From Leptospira noumeaensis (GTDB lineage Bacteria; Spirochaetota; Leptospiria; Leptospirales; Leptospiraceae): DNA of 64,000 nt. The notes under the pieces are model-generated. The model worked only from the letters and a program-made list of their open reading frames with translations, had not been told where the DNA came from and ran no database searches. The stretch is taken from contig NZ_RQFK01000026.1 in the NCBI RefSeq assembly GCF_004770765.1, forward strand, positions 1,116,001-1,180,000, given 5' to 3'. Shown here piece after piece: positions 47,294-56,506 of this stretch. The position numbers and the translations under genes are program-made. Positions within the stretch are counted from its first letter, which is position 1. Every line of letters begins with the position of its first letter.

Positions 47294-49756
47294 TTAAACC
47301 AGATTTTTTGTTTGGCTGATCTCCTGGTATGTTTGGAATAAAGATTCTATATAAAATGGTTTTCCAATAAATCCATCCATTCCCACTGCAAAACATTTTT
47401 CTTTATGTTCGGCTAATACATGGGCAGTGACAGCAATGATGATTGTTTTTTCCGTTTTGTTTTTTTCTAGTTCTCTAATTTTTTCCGTGGCTTCAAAACC
47501 ATCCATAACAGGCATTTCACAATCCATAAGAATCAAATCGTATTTGTTTTGTTGGAATAGGGTTACGGCTTCCTGTCCATTTTCAGCGACATCAAAGTTG
47601 ATATTAAATTTTCTTAAGAGTCCACCCATTACTTTTTGGTTTAGAATATTATCTTCAACAATCAGAAAGTTTTGGTTGGCAAAGGTGGATTCGAATAAAT
47701 TTTGTTTGGTGGTATTTTCATCTGTTTTTTTTTCTATATTTGTTGAATCTTCCTTTTCGATAGGTAACAAACACCAAAACAGACTGCCTTTTTTTAGTTC
47801 ACTACTGACACCAATGGTGCCACCAAGTAAAGAGACAAGGCGTTCCGAAATGGAAAGACCAAGTCCAGTCCCACCATATTTTCTTGAGGTGGAAGCATCA
47901 GCTTGTGAAAATTTATGAAAAATGGATTCAATTTTATCATTTGAAATACCAATTCCTGTATCTTCTACTTCGATGCGAATTTTATCGGATTCTCTTTTGA
48001 TACGAAGAGTTACGGAACCTTTTTCTGTAAATTTAATGGCATTCCCGAGTAAATTGAATATAATCTGGCGAATTCTACCGGGATCAGAATAAATAAACTT
48101 AGGAACATTGGGATCAATTTCTAGTTTTAGATCGATAGGTTTCCATTTGGATTCAATGGATAATAAATCATAAACTTCGGAAACTAAATGGTGGATGTCA
48201 AAATTTAGTTTTTCGATTTTCATTTTCCCAACTTCGATTTTTGAAAAATCTAAGATATCATTGAGAATGATAAGGAGAGATTTGCCAGCAGAAGCAATGG
48301 ATGTGACAAGTGATTTTTGTTCTTCGTCTAAATTGGTTTTAAATAAAATTTGTGTGAGACCAATGACTCCGTTCAATGGAGTTCGAATTTCATGACTCAT
48401 GGACGCTAAAAATTCTGACTTGGCTCGATTAGCAATTTCGGCAAAATCTCTAGCTCTTTCTAATTCATTTTGAATTTCTTTTGTGATACTAATGTCTGTT
48501 GATATCCCGCAGAGTGCGTAAATTTCACCGTTTTGGTTTCGTAAGGGAATTTTTACAGTAAGATAGGATGTGACCTTCTCGTTATGTACGTACTTAATAG
48601 ATTCTTCTGTTCGCAGTGTGATCCCATCGATAAGAACGGATTCGTCGTTTGAAATCAAAACTTTTGCAATTTCTTTATCTATAAATTTTTCATCCTTTTG
48701 GTTTAAAATTTCTTCTAGAGGTTTCCCAAATAAATTACAAACTTCTTTGTTTGCGAATATGTATCTTCCGTCTATATCTTTCAAATAAATACAAGCCGAA
48801 ACATTGTCCAAAATTTCCCGAAGCCTAGATTCGCTATTAATTAATCGTTGTTTTGTGGATTCCCCATCTTCGTATAATTCCTGTAGTCTTTTTTGAGTAG
48901 TGTTTAATCTACCTAAAATGGAGTTTCTATGATCAACGGGATGGATATCGCCATAAAAATTTCCATCACCAAGTAAGGATATTTTTCGAAATGCCTCATC
49001 CACACTACCTCCAATGATGGAAGTTAGGGATCGATGTGTTAAAAACAAACTGATTGCAAAGATAATTCCAGTGATTATGAGTACGGTTCTTAAAAGAAAA
49101 ACTACATTTTTTGCATCTTCAATTGCTTTTGTAGTTCGATCATTTAATTGATCGTATAAATCATTGATTGGTTTCATGATTTCTGCTTTGGCACGAAGGT
49201 AGTTATCGTCGTATAACAGAGTAATGGCTCTAGGATTTGCTTTGGATCCTTTTCCCATGTCCCTTTCTGCAATAGACATGGCCTCAAATTCAATTTTTGT
49301 AAGTTCGTCTGATTTAAGTTTTGATTCCGAAAGTAAAATGAAATCTGATTCATGGAAATTTGCATTTCTCATTGATTCATAAATACTGATGGTTTCTCCT
49401 TCTTCGGAAGGAGGAGAAAGTTTGTTTGCAATGACAAGATCCCAATAGGCATAGCTATAGTTATTTGGTCTTGGACGTTTGCCATTCCGAATGTCCAAAA
49501 TCATTTGGAAGTATGTTTTATATTTTTTGTCTCTTTGGATGACATACAACCGCACTAAATTAGTGAGTTGGTCTGAAGATTGGCGGAGTTCATTTGCAAT
49601 TTGTAAAGAATGGTATCTGTTTTCTTCTGCTTCATCAATATTCCTTTCGCTGGCAGTATAAAATAGGAAGGCCATGGCGACAAAAATAAAGAGGACTATG
49701 TTCAACAAAAGGTAAGGAAATAATTTACCCCTTTTTGACCAAATTCGTTCCAGCAT
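47294..49756 (-). CDS. Hybrid sensor histidine kinase/response regulator
   Basis: An 820-residue membrane protein. Two membrane helices (about 13-34 and 220-242) enclose a periplasmic helical sensor, then a PAS domain (about 310-430, SACIYLKDIDGRYIFANKE), a HisKA dimerisation domain with the phospho-His in FLASMSHEIRTPLNG (about 455-470), an ATPase domain (NLLGNAIKFTEKG, VEDTGIGI, GGTGLGLSIS) and a C-terminal receiver with the phospho-Asp in LILMDCEMPVMDG. No output regulator is adjacent, so signalling continues through a phosphotransfer protein elsewhere. Confidence 0.93.
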   Translation of the reverse strand: MLERIWSKRGKLFPYLLLNIVLFIFVAMAFLFYTASERNIDEAEENRYHSLQIANELRQSSDQLTNLVRLYVIQRDKKYKTYFQMILDIRNGKRPRPNNYSYAYWDLVIANKLSPPSEEGETISIYESMRNANFHESDFILLSESKLKSDELTKIEFEAMSIAERDMGKGSKANPRAITLLYDDNYLRAKAEIMKPINDLYDQLNDRTTKAIEDAKNVVFLLRTVLIITGIIFAISLFLTHRSLTSIIGGSVDEAFRKISLLGDGNFYGDIHPVDHRNSILGRLNTTQKRLQELYEDGESTKQRLINSESRLREILDNVSACIYLKDIDGRYIFANKEVCNLFGKPLEEILNQKDEKFIDKEIAKVLISNDESVLIDGITLRTEESIKYVHNEKVTSYLTVKIPLRNQNGEIYALCGISTDISITKEIQNELERARDFAEIANRAKSEFLASMSHEIRTPLNGVIGLTQILFKTNLDEEQKSLVTSIASAGKSLLIILNDILDFSKIEVGKMKIEKLNFDIHHLVSEVYDLLSIESKWKPIDLKLEIDPNVPKFIYSDPGRIRQIIFNLLGNAIKFTEKGSVTLRIKRESDKIRIEVEDTGIGISNDKIESIFHKFSQADASTSRKYGGTGLGLSISERLVSLLGGTIGVSSELKKGSLFWCLLPIEKEDSTNIEKKTDENTTKQNLFESTFANQNFLIVEDNILNQKVMGGLLRKFNINFDVAENGQEAVTLFQQNKYDLILMDCEMPVMDGFEATEKIRELEKNKTEKTIIIAVTAHVLAEHKEKCFAVGMDGFIGKPFYIESLFQTYQEISQTKNLV

Positions 49757-49917
49757 GGCAGAAATTTAATGATTCGATTTTAAAGGTAAACAAAAATATT
49801 ATGATCGGATGTAAATCGAGAACAGCTATCTATATGATCGATTCACTCATCCGAAAAGGGATCGGTGAAAAGATAAATTAAGTTTTGTGGATTAAAAACT
49901 CGTACACCTACTAGAAA

Positions 49918-50595
49918 TTAGGAAGGTTTTCCTTTTCCTTCCATATAAGCCTGTAATTCTTGTTGTAAACCTTCGGGAAGACTGAGACCCCTTGCTCGAA
50001 TTCTTTCATTGTATTTATTGAAAGACATTCTATGTTGGTTGGTGTTGAGATAACCTTCTAAGGCTTCGGCTGCCCAAGACATAATTTCTTTTACAAAATC
50101 GTGATTTTCTTCCAATTGGTCACAGAAGGGAATGAAAAGTGGGCGGTTGACTGGTCTACCGATATTCCGATAAAACAAAAGGCAATACAATGTCTCATCA
50201 CCTAGAACTGATTCCGTTCTAATTTTTTCTTCTACATACTTTAGGTTAATTGTGTCCAGATAATCGATGTTAACCGTTTCGGGAGCCAATCGTTTCGAAA
50301 CAAATTTTGAAATTTCTGTTTTTACAAAACTCATATTTGTGCAGTGAGCGGGACAACAACTTTGATCTTTGTGAAGATCACATTCCAGCATCAAAATACA
50401 ATCAACGTCCGAGGTTGGATCTACAATACCAAAGTTGATGGATCCCAGCAGTTCCAAGGCAACTTCATACCCTTTACGTGATAATTCTTGAGTAGCAAGT
50501 CGGAAGGCCTGCATTCGTTTTAGGGCGTATTTGGTATCATAATTTCGGTATTTGTTTTTAAGGACAAGATACCTTTCCACGATGTTTTTTGACAT
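49918..50595 (-). CDS. Nucleotidyltransferase-fold protein
   Basis: A 225-residue protein. GSINFGIVDPTSDVDCILM (about residues 50-68) has the GS...G...SDxD motif of polymerase-beta-type nucleotidyltransferases, and IDYLD near residue 108 offers the third acidic residue. A Cys-rich stretch (DQSCCPAHCTN, about residues 77-87) follows the active site. The target of transfer is unknown. It is divergent from the TPR gene at 50774 and stands alone. Confidence 0.65.
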   Translation of the reverse strand: MSKNIVERYLVLKNKYRNYDTKYALKRMQAFRLATQELSRKGYEVALELLGSINFGIVDPTSDVDCILMLECDLHKDQSCCPAHCTNMSFVKTEISKFVSKRLAPETVNIDYLDTINLKYVEEKIRTESVLGDETLYCLLFYRNIGRPVNRPLFIPFCDQLEENHDFVKEIMSWAAEALEGYLNTNQHRMSFNKYNERIRARGLSLPEGLQQELQAYMEGKGKPS

Positions 50596-50773
50596 AAGAG
50601 ATCCAGTTCTGCTGGTGAATTGCCTTACAGTGAACGCCAGTCATTCCAATTATACAACACCTTTTGGTTGTCGAAATTTGATTTTTCGCCGATAGGTAAG
50701 ACCAGGGAATCCAAACGAATTGAAACTGAAGGATCGGGCCCAAGGAAAATTGGGGAAAGTTAACGGAGCAAAA

Positions 50774-52864
50774 ATGGAAAGTCACTTTCTTTGGAAACTG
50801 GGGCACTTTTGTGAGTCGGTGAAAAAGGTAAGTCAGTTACTTTTTCGCGTGGGTTACTTTCGAATCTGCCTAACCTTTACCTTTGGATTTATTTTTCTCA
50901 TCCCAGTGGGAAGTGGGGGAATTTGGGCTGGGGAAGAAGACCGCCGGAACCCCTTATCTGGACTTTATTTATCTCCCTTACAGGTAATTTCTACGGAAGA
51001 GATCCAAACTCTGGATTCAGAAAAACGAATTCCTATCGATGAAGATTCTGGAATTGCGCTTCGGGAAGAACCGAAAGCTGTAGATCCCAATGCGGCAGAT
51101 ATTCCTGTGATTCCAGGGGGAGACACCCCGGTGGAAGCTGCAGTGGAATCAGGACCTAAGAATCTAGAAACTAAGATTCGTGAGGCGGAAGGTCTTCTCA
51201 AACGTTATTATAGCCAGTTCATTGAAGAAAAACGAATTTGGGAAGATCGAGAAAAAGGAAACGTTTATAATTCAAGAACAGAGATGAATGATATTCGTCT
51301 TTTGTTATGGCAAAGCACTCATAAAAATTCTGAAACTTATATTGTTCGTGATTCTCCATTATTATACAACTTACATATAAGGCTTGCTCGCTTGTATGTT
51401 GAGTCGGAAAAATATGCACCTGCGCTGCGTCATTATCTTGCCGCATTTAGATACCATCCTTTGGAAATGACCGAAGAAGGATTTCGAAAAGGAGAATGGC
51501 AAAAGGAAGATGTTCTCGGGTATGATGCATCATCGGCCAAAGAACATGATCGTTTGTTTAACGAATGGAAACAATCAGAAGATAAGTTGAAAAAAACTAA
51601 AGATGAAATCCATATTAAAGAAAGTAATTGGATTCGCGAAGGAAAAAGTTTATCAAACTTGGCTCCGCAATCAAAAGTTTGGAAAGAAGATGTTCGTATT
51701 GCAGAAGAAAATAGAAAACTAACCAAACAAAAATATGATGAATCGGTTAACTTACGATATTTAGTTTATCTCGATAAACGAAAACAAGTTGAATCAAAAG
51801 ATCTGTATGCCTTTGCCAACGTAGTTAGAAAATTAGAAGATGATAACAAAGAACGCCTTAAAATTGTGAATAAGCTGGGAACTGCCGGTAAAGGGATTTA
51901 TGTTTTATTTGATTACAAACGGAATACCGATTTTTTTGCTTATGAGTTAATTTTAGAAAGAGCTTACCGAGTTTGGAATGAAAATCCATATGTTCTTAAT
52001 GATATTGCGGAACAATATAGACAGGATGGTAAAAAGGAAAGAGCCGTAGATTTTTATGAAAAGGCTTTGAATGAACTTTTGAAATTGAAAAACCCCTCGG
52101 AAGAAGAAAAAGAAAAAATTACAAAAGCGAATCTTCGTTTAGCTACCATCAATGCAGACTTAAAACGCAATATCATCGCCGGTCAATATTACGAAAAGTA
52201 TTTCAATTTATCACCAGATTCCGCTGATAAAACGAGAGTTGCCTATGAAATTGGAGTATTTTTTAATACGCAAATTGGTGATCCCGATAGGGGAGTTTCT
52301 TTTTTAGAGTATTGGTTAGAACGCAATAGTAAGGATTGGAATCCTTCTTTGGATGTTGACACTGGTCTCACGGAATTGGAATCCATTGCTTATTATTATC
52401 TCAGTAAAAAAGATAAAAAACACAAATCAAATGAATTAGAGAGAAACAAACTGAATATTTCTTTTGCTCAGTGGAAGAAGTTAGATGAAAAGTTGATCCT
52501 CGCAGAAAATGAACTCAAAGAATTAATTGAGAAAAAACAAACTCTAAAAAAAGATCTGATGGTCACAACACTCGATGATATCCTTTCCCAATATCGGTTG
52601 ATGGATTTGAAAATTGAAGACCAAGAGGCAGTCATTCGTGTGTTGGAAACAAAAAGAAGTAAAATCCCTTTGATTAAAATTTTATTTAGATTGGGTGTTC
52701 TCGCAGAGGAAACGAGAGATTTTGTTAAAGCAAAAGAATTTTATGAACGAATCATCAGTGAAGGTGGTGAAACAGACATACGAGTTGCTCTGAAAGAGTT
52801 AGAGCGAGTTAGGAAAATTTTAGAAACTGGAAATATACAACCACCGATTAACGAGAGTATTTAA
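50774..52864 (+). CDS. Large exported TPR-repeat protein
   Basis: A 696-residue protein with a long signal region (hydrophobic core about residues 35-55, cleavage after IWAGE-type end possible). A linker leads to helical repeats: TPR units at about 195-230, 400-500 and 640-690, separated by charged coiled coils. I start at ATG 50774 (GGAG six bases upstream), not the in-frame TTG 50720. Probably a periplasmic scaffold. The last 17 bases overlap the convergent lipoprotein gene. Confidence 0.8.
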   Translation: MESHFLWKLGHFCESVKKVSQLLFRVGYFRICLTFTFGFIFLIPVGSGGIWAGEEDRRNPLSGLYLSPLQVISTEEIQTLDSEKRIPIDEDSGIALREEPKAVDPNAADIPVIPGGDTPVEAAVESGPKNLETKIREAEGLLKRYYSQFIEEKRIWEDREKGNVYNSRTEMNDIRLLLWQSTHKNSETYIVRDSPLLYNLHIRLARLYVESEKYAPALRHYLAAFRYHPLEMTEEGFRKGEWQKEDVLGYDASSAKEHDRLFNEWKQSEDKLKKTKDEIHIKESNWIREGKSLSNLAPQSKVWKEDVRIAEENRKLTKQKYDESVNLRYLVYLDKRKQVESKDLYAFANVVRKLEDDNKERLKIVNKLGTAGKGIYVLFDYKRNTDFFAYELILERAYRVWNENPYVLNDIAEQYRQDGKKERAVDFYEKALNELLKLKNPSEEEKEKITKANLRLATINADLKRNIIAGQYYEKYFNLSPDSADKTRVAYEIGVFFNTQIGDPDRGVSFLEYWLERNSKDWNPSLDVDTGLTELESIAYYYLSKKDKKHKSNELERNKLNISFAQWKKLDEKLILAENELKELIEKKQTLKKDLMVTTLDDILSQYRLMDLKIEDQEAVIRVLETKRSKIPLIKILFRLGVLAEETRDFVKAKEFYERIISEGGETDIRVALKELERVRKILETGNIQPPINESI

Positions 52865-53390
52865 TAATTTCGTCTGTTTGGTCACCAGCCAATTCTTGTT
52901 CTAGATTCTCTTGCGTATAACCTTCATCTGGTAATACACGAAATTTTACTTCATCAACTGTATCACCTTCATGAACAATTTTGATTAAATACTCACCAGT
53001 TCTTAAAAGAGAAAATTCATCTCGGATGGCATGGGAATCTGGTTCCGCTCTTTTCTTTTTGATATCAATTTCAACGAAGTCCAATTCATAACGATTGAGT
53101 GAAATATAAAAGTCAGTTTCTGAACCAGGATTTCTAGAGAACTGGTACACATAGTGGATGGTATCGGTCGGAGAAAAGATAAGATCATCTCGCATCATTT
53201 TATAATCAGTGATGGTTTGGATTTGTTTTTCCAAAATATCCATTTCTTCCATTTGGGTGGTAGTCCAACCAAACTCACCTTTGGGAACTCCACATTGGAT
53301 GAAAGTGATTGTGAATAGAATGGGAAGGATGGAAAATATTCGTTTGTAAAAAATCTGAATGAGGGGACTAGGCACCGAATTCTGTCTCAT
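52848..53390 (-). CDS. Putative lipoprotein, last gene of the poly-gamma-glutamate operon
   Basis: A 180-residue protein with a signal peptide ending in FIQC (Cys33). The mature part has beta-rich segments (SETDFYISLNRYELDFVEID) and an acidic end. An in-frame start at 53642 exists, but the lipoprotein signal and normal coding pattern begin at ATG 53390, so I start there. It follows the small membrane protein gene by 53 bases and may act with the poly-gamma-glutamate machinery. Function unknown. Confidence 0.72.
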   Translation of the reverse strand: MRQNSVPSPLIQIFYKRIFSILPILFTITFIQCGVPKGEFGWTTTQMEEMDILEKQIQTITDYKMMRDDLIFSPTDTIHYVYQFSRNPGSETDFYISLNRYELDFVEIDIKKKRAEPDSHAIRDEFSLLRTGEYLIKIVHEGDTVDEVKFRVLPDEGYTQENLEQELAGDQTDEIIKYSR

Positions 53391-53443
53391 CTTAGTTTCA
53401 TTTTCGACAGAATTTAGAATTCGCCTGCTCGGAAATCGAAACT

Positions 53444-53632
53444 TTATTCTATAATTTTTCCGCGTTCTGAGATATCTTTTTCTTTCGGGGGAAATGAATT
53501 CCTCTCTTGCGGATCTGACGATCTTTGGTTTTTCCCAAATTCTTCTGCAATTTTCGCAGGCAAAATGAGGATGCGGCTCACCCAACGTAAAATGAAAAAA
53601 AGTAAGATGGAAAGGACTAGGATTTTTGCCAT
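53444..53632 (-). CDS. Small single-pass membrane protein in the poly-gamma-glutamate operon
   Basis: A 62-residue protein with an N-terminal membrane helix (about residues 3-22) and a charged, probably disordered tail. Its ATG lies six bases after the stop of the PgsW-like gene, which makes cotranslation likely. Short accessory membrane proteins (PgsE/CapE) are known in such operons in Bacillus, but similarity is only in size and layout, so the link is inference. Confidence 0.55.
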   Translation of the reverse strand: MAKILVLSILLFFILRWVSRILILPAKIAEEFGKNQRSSDPQERNSFPPKEKDISERGKIIE

Positions 53633-53638
53633 AAGACC

Positions 53639-54772
53639 TCAACGTGCCCGAAGGGATTTCGGAAGATGTCGATCTTCTTCATTTTCTCCCCAACCGAGCT
53701 TGGTTACACCATACAATCCCACTAGGAGAAAAAAGAAAACGGAAAGATAAAGTAAGGGACTGTATTCTTCTGAATAAAATACTTTTCCTTCTCCAGGTTT
53801 GGGAACTTTTTTTGGCGTTTGGGGTAGGCCGAACTTTCGCGCTAAGGTTTCAATTTGAATGAAGTTGATGACCGGAATTTCCTTTTCTAAAAAGGATTTG
53901 ATGACTGAATTGGGGATATGGACTTCTTCGGGTAAACCGGTGATGAGTCCATTTTTGAAAACTTGTTTTCCGAGATTTGTTCCAAGAATTGTTGTGCCCC
54001 CACCAACATTCACAAAGAGTTTGATAGGTTTTCCAACTGCCAACTCTTCATATAGTTTCATACGTTTTTCAATGGAATCATCAAAATGAATGGGATCAAG
54101 GAGTTTGACTTGGTTTCTTTGTAAAGCGCGGCCGAGTAATTCTTTCCCTTCTTTTGAAATTCCCATTGCCTTGTCTTGGATTCCTCCAAGTGACGCATAA
54201 CTTGACTTAAATGAAAAAATTCCCGACTCAACAAGTTCTCTTTCCATATCCAACCAAAGCATTTGTGGATGGTTCGCTCCAAATTGTGATGCCGAAGCAC
54301 TCGAAATAATAATTGGTTTCAGTTTCATGGTATCAAGGGCTGCAAATAAACAAATATTGACAGCAGGAAAAGAACCGGATATAGCCACAGCAACCGTGTC
54401 ACCTTCTTCTAACTTTGCTTTTTTAAAAAGTTGGATCATAATCGCTGCAAAGTTTGGATTAATAGATGTTTGTTTTGCGGAAAGAGATCCCGTGTTACTT
54501 GTAACAGGAGTTAAGAAGTCGCCGATGAGACCAGAGTTTGTTGGATCTAATTCTTTATAATCTGGTTTTTTGTGTTTTAATAGTTCTGGTTTTAGAATCT
54601 GAAACCCACGTTCTGCTAGTTTTGCCGCATGAAGTTTCTTTTTGAAATAGGATTGTTCTTTTTTTACCTTACAAGTTTCAATTAATAATAAACCTAAAAC
54701 TCCTAAGATCGCTAAGAGAAATAACGCAATCCTGGAATGTTTCCAAGGAGACCAATAAATTTTAGTCATCAT
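53639..54772 (-). CDS. Poly-gamma-glutamate system protein (PgsW-like)
   Basis: A 377-residue protein with an N-terminal membrane helix (about 13-32) and a second near residues 338-358. The large domain between them has SASASQFGANHPQMLWLDME, AISGSFPAVNICLFAAL and VNVGGGTTILG segments, matching the third protein of bacterial poly-gamma-glutamate operons outside Bacillus. Its role is unknown; export or anchoring is likely. It overlaps pgsC by four bases. Confidence 0.75.
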   Translation of the reverse strand: MMTKIYWSPWKHSRIALFLLAILGVLGLLLIETCKVKKEQSYFKKKLHAAKLAERGFQILKPELLKHKKPDYKELDPTNSGLIGDFLTPVTSNTGSLSAKQTSINPNFAAIMIQLFKKAKLEEGDTVAVAISGSFPAVNICLFAALDTMKLKPIIISSASASQFGANHPQMLWLDMERELVESGIFSFKSSYASLGGIQDKAMGISKEGKELLGRALQRNQVKLLDPIHFDDSIEKRMKLYEELAVGKPIKLFVNVGGGTTILGTNLGKQVFKNGLITGLPEEVHIPNSVIKSFLEKEIPVINFIQIETLARKFGLPQTPKKVPKPGEGKVFYSEEYSPLLYLSVFFFLLVGLYGVTKLGWGENEEDRHLPKSLRAR

Positions 54773-55233
54773 AAAGTTTCTAACTCTGTACCTAAAATGA
54801 AAATAAGGAGAATTTTTACGAAAATAGAAGCAAGGATCAGAACAGAAGTTGTTTCTAATACACCTTGTCTTTCATACCAAATAGCAATGAGTCCAGGAAT
54901 GATAAACCCAATCCCTCTCACTTCGGAAAGGTATGCGATATCTAAATCGGGAAGAACTTGGTAGTTTAACAAATAACCGAAAAAATAACCAAATAACAGA
55001 ATAAATACGATTTTTCTTTTTCCAAAGATAAGTAAAAAATTAGATAAAATTTCTACACAAAGATAGGAAAGGAAAGCGATGAGAAAAGTAAGGGCTATGT
55101 CTTTGGGATGATGGAAGGATAAAGCTAAGTAACCTGGTACAACGAGACCCGTTCCCAAAATGCCAAATAGTTCTGAAAAAACCAAACTGACAACGAGGCT
55201 TAGCCCTATAGACAAAGGGAGAATTTCATTCAT
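54769..55233 (-). CDS. pgsC: Poly-gamma-glutamate biosynthesis protein PgsC/CapC
   Basis: A 154-residue integral membrane protein with about five helices. The order ELFGILGTGLVVPGYLAL, then GIGFIIPGLIAIWYERQG in the second half, is the PgsC internal repeat. It forms the membrane part of the PgsBC synthetase that polymerises glutamate through gamma bonds. It overlaps both neighbours by four to eight bases, showing tight coupling. Confidence 0.88.
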   Translation of the reverse strand: MNEILPLSIGLSLVVSLVFSELFGILGTGLVVPGYLALSFHHPKDIALTFLIAFLSYLCVEILSNFLLIFGKRKIVFILLFGYFFGYLLNYQVLPDLDIAYLSEVRGIGFIIPGLIAIWYERQGVLETTSVLILASIFVKILLIFILGTELETL

Positions 55234-56422
55234 TGGTTTGTTCCGACCGATTTTTTAAGTATAAAGATAGATCCATTCCCAGACCAACTATATTTCCAAT
55301 TCCAAAAACTAAAGATTGTTTAGGAAGAATTGAGAGTAGGGATTCAAAAATTCCATCTAAACTTAAATGTTCCCAAACAAATATGGGAATGTCTTTTTTG
55401 GAATAGGTTTTTAAATATTTAAAAGCTAAGGAAGTCGATGATCCAATTAAAATGACTGCATCGTATCCATCCCAGTTGGCAAATTCTTTTGTTAATTGGT
55501 GGCTCCGTTCTGGCCTGTCTTCCCTTGTATGAAACAAAATATATCGTTTGTTGTAATGCGGGTATCTTTGGATGACAGAAGACCAGATGAACTGTGTGCT
55601 ATTTGGATCGTTAGCGGCCATAGCATTTACATATAAAAATTCTTTTCCAAAAAAATGAATGGGTGACACTGAAAGTGCACCAGGATCTGGATTTACTTTC
55701 CACATAGACTCAAGAGCTTTTTTGCGATCGACTCCCAGGAATTCACAAACAGTCAGTGCTAAATTTACATTTTCTTTATGTTCCCAATAAGAGAATTTGT
55801 TCATTTCTTCATCTGTAATTTTTTCTAGCGATTCTTCTTTTGTGATGATGGCGTTTGAATTTCTGTCCTTACATACCTCTTGGACTAAACTTTCAAATTC
55901 TGTAACTCCTGTAATAAGGGTTCCATTGATTGGACAACCAGATAATAACGATTTGGCGACATCGATTAAATTTGGTCCCATCACTTCCAGATGGTCTTCC
56001 CGGATATTAGTAATCACTCCAATGTCTGACTTTAGAATTTGTCCTTCGCTTGCCCATTGGTAACGTGGCTCCAATGCCATACATTCTAATACAACGATTT
56101 CGGCTCCAACTTGGTTCGCCTTTTTTAGAATTTTAATTTGTTCTAAAATGGATGGTTTTCCAAATCGAGTGATTGATTCTTCTGATCCATCGGGAAAAAT
56201 CATTCGAGCCATTGTCCCCGTCGTTTTTGCAAAAACGGTCACCCCTGTAGCGGAAAGTCCTGCTCGTATGAGTCTTGTTACACTTGATTTACCCCTCGTC
56301 CCGTTGACATGGATTCGATGTTTGAACTTTTTAATCGTTCGGTTGTGTAAAAAATATTCAAATGTATAATAAAGTAAGAGTACAAGGATAATTAGAAAAA
56401 AAAGAAAGGCGTTTGGTTTCAT
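55226..56422 (-). CDS. pgsB: Poly-gamma-glutamate synthase PgsB/CapB
   Basis: A 398-residue ATP-dependent amide ligase of the Mur-ligase superfamily. A membrane helix (about 4-22) precedes the P-loop HVNGTRGKSSVTRLI (about 38-52). VVLECMALEPRYQW and VITNIREDHLEVMG are hallmarks of PgsB. It adds glutamate to the growing gamma chain. It is the first gene of the operon pgsB-pgsC-pgsW-like-small-lipoprotein, whose promoter should lie in 56423-56506, between it and the divergent SpoIIE gene. Confidence 0.92.
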   Translation of the reverse strand: MKPNAFLFFLIILVLLLYYTFEYFLHNRTIKKFKHRIHVNGTRGKSSVTRLIRAGLSATGVTVFAKTTGTMARMIFPDGSEESITRFGKPSILEQIKILKKANQVGAEIVVLECMALEPRYQWASEGQILKSDIGVITNIREDHLEVMGPNLIDVAKSLLSGCPINGTLITGVTEFESLVQEVCKDRNSNAIITKEESLEKITDEEMNKFSYWEHKENVNLALTVCEFLGVDRKKALESMWKVNPDPGALSVSPIHFFGKEFLYVNAMAANDPNSTQFIWSSVIQRYPHYNKRYILFHTREDRPERSHQLTKEFANWDGYDAVILIGSSTSLAFKYLKTYSKKDIPIFVWEHLSLDGIFESLLSILPKQSLVFGIGNIVGLGMDLSLYLKNRSEQTNE

Positions 56423-56506
56423 CTGAAATTTATTTGATGATACATTTCCTTCAACGGAATGTCATTTGATTGTAACTCAAAACTGAGAAGATGCACGTAG
56501 TTTTCT

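Noticed and set aside
53391..53642. An 84-residue N-terminal extension of the lipoprotein at 52848-53390.
   Set aside because: It overlaps the small membrane protein gene in another frame, and a normal lipoprotein signal begins at ATG 53390.
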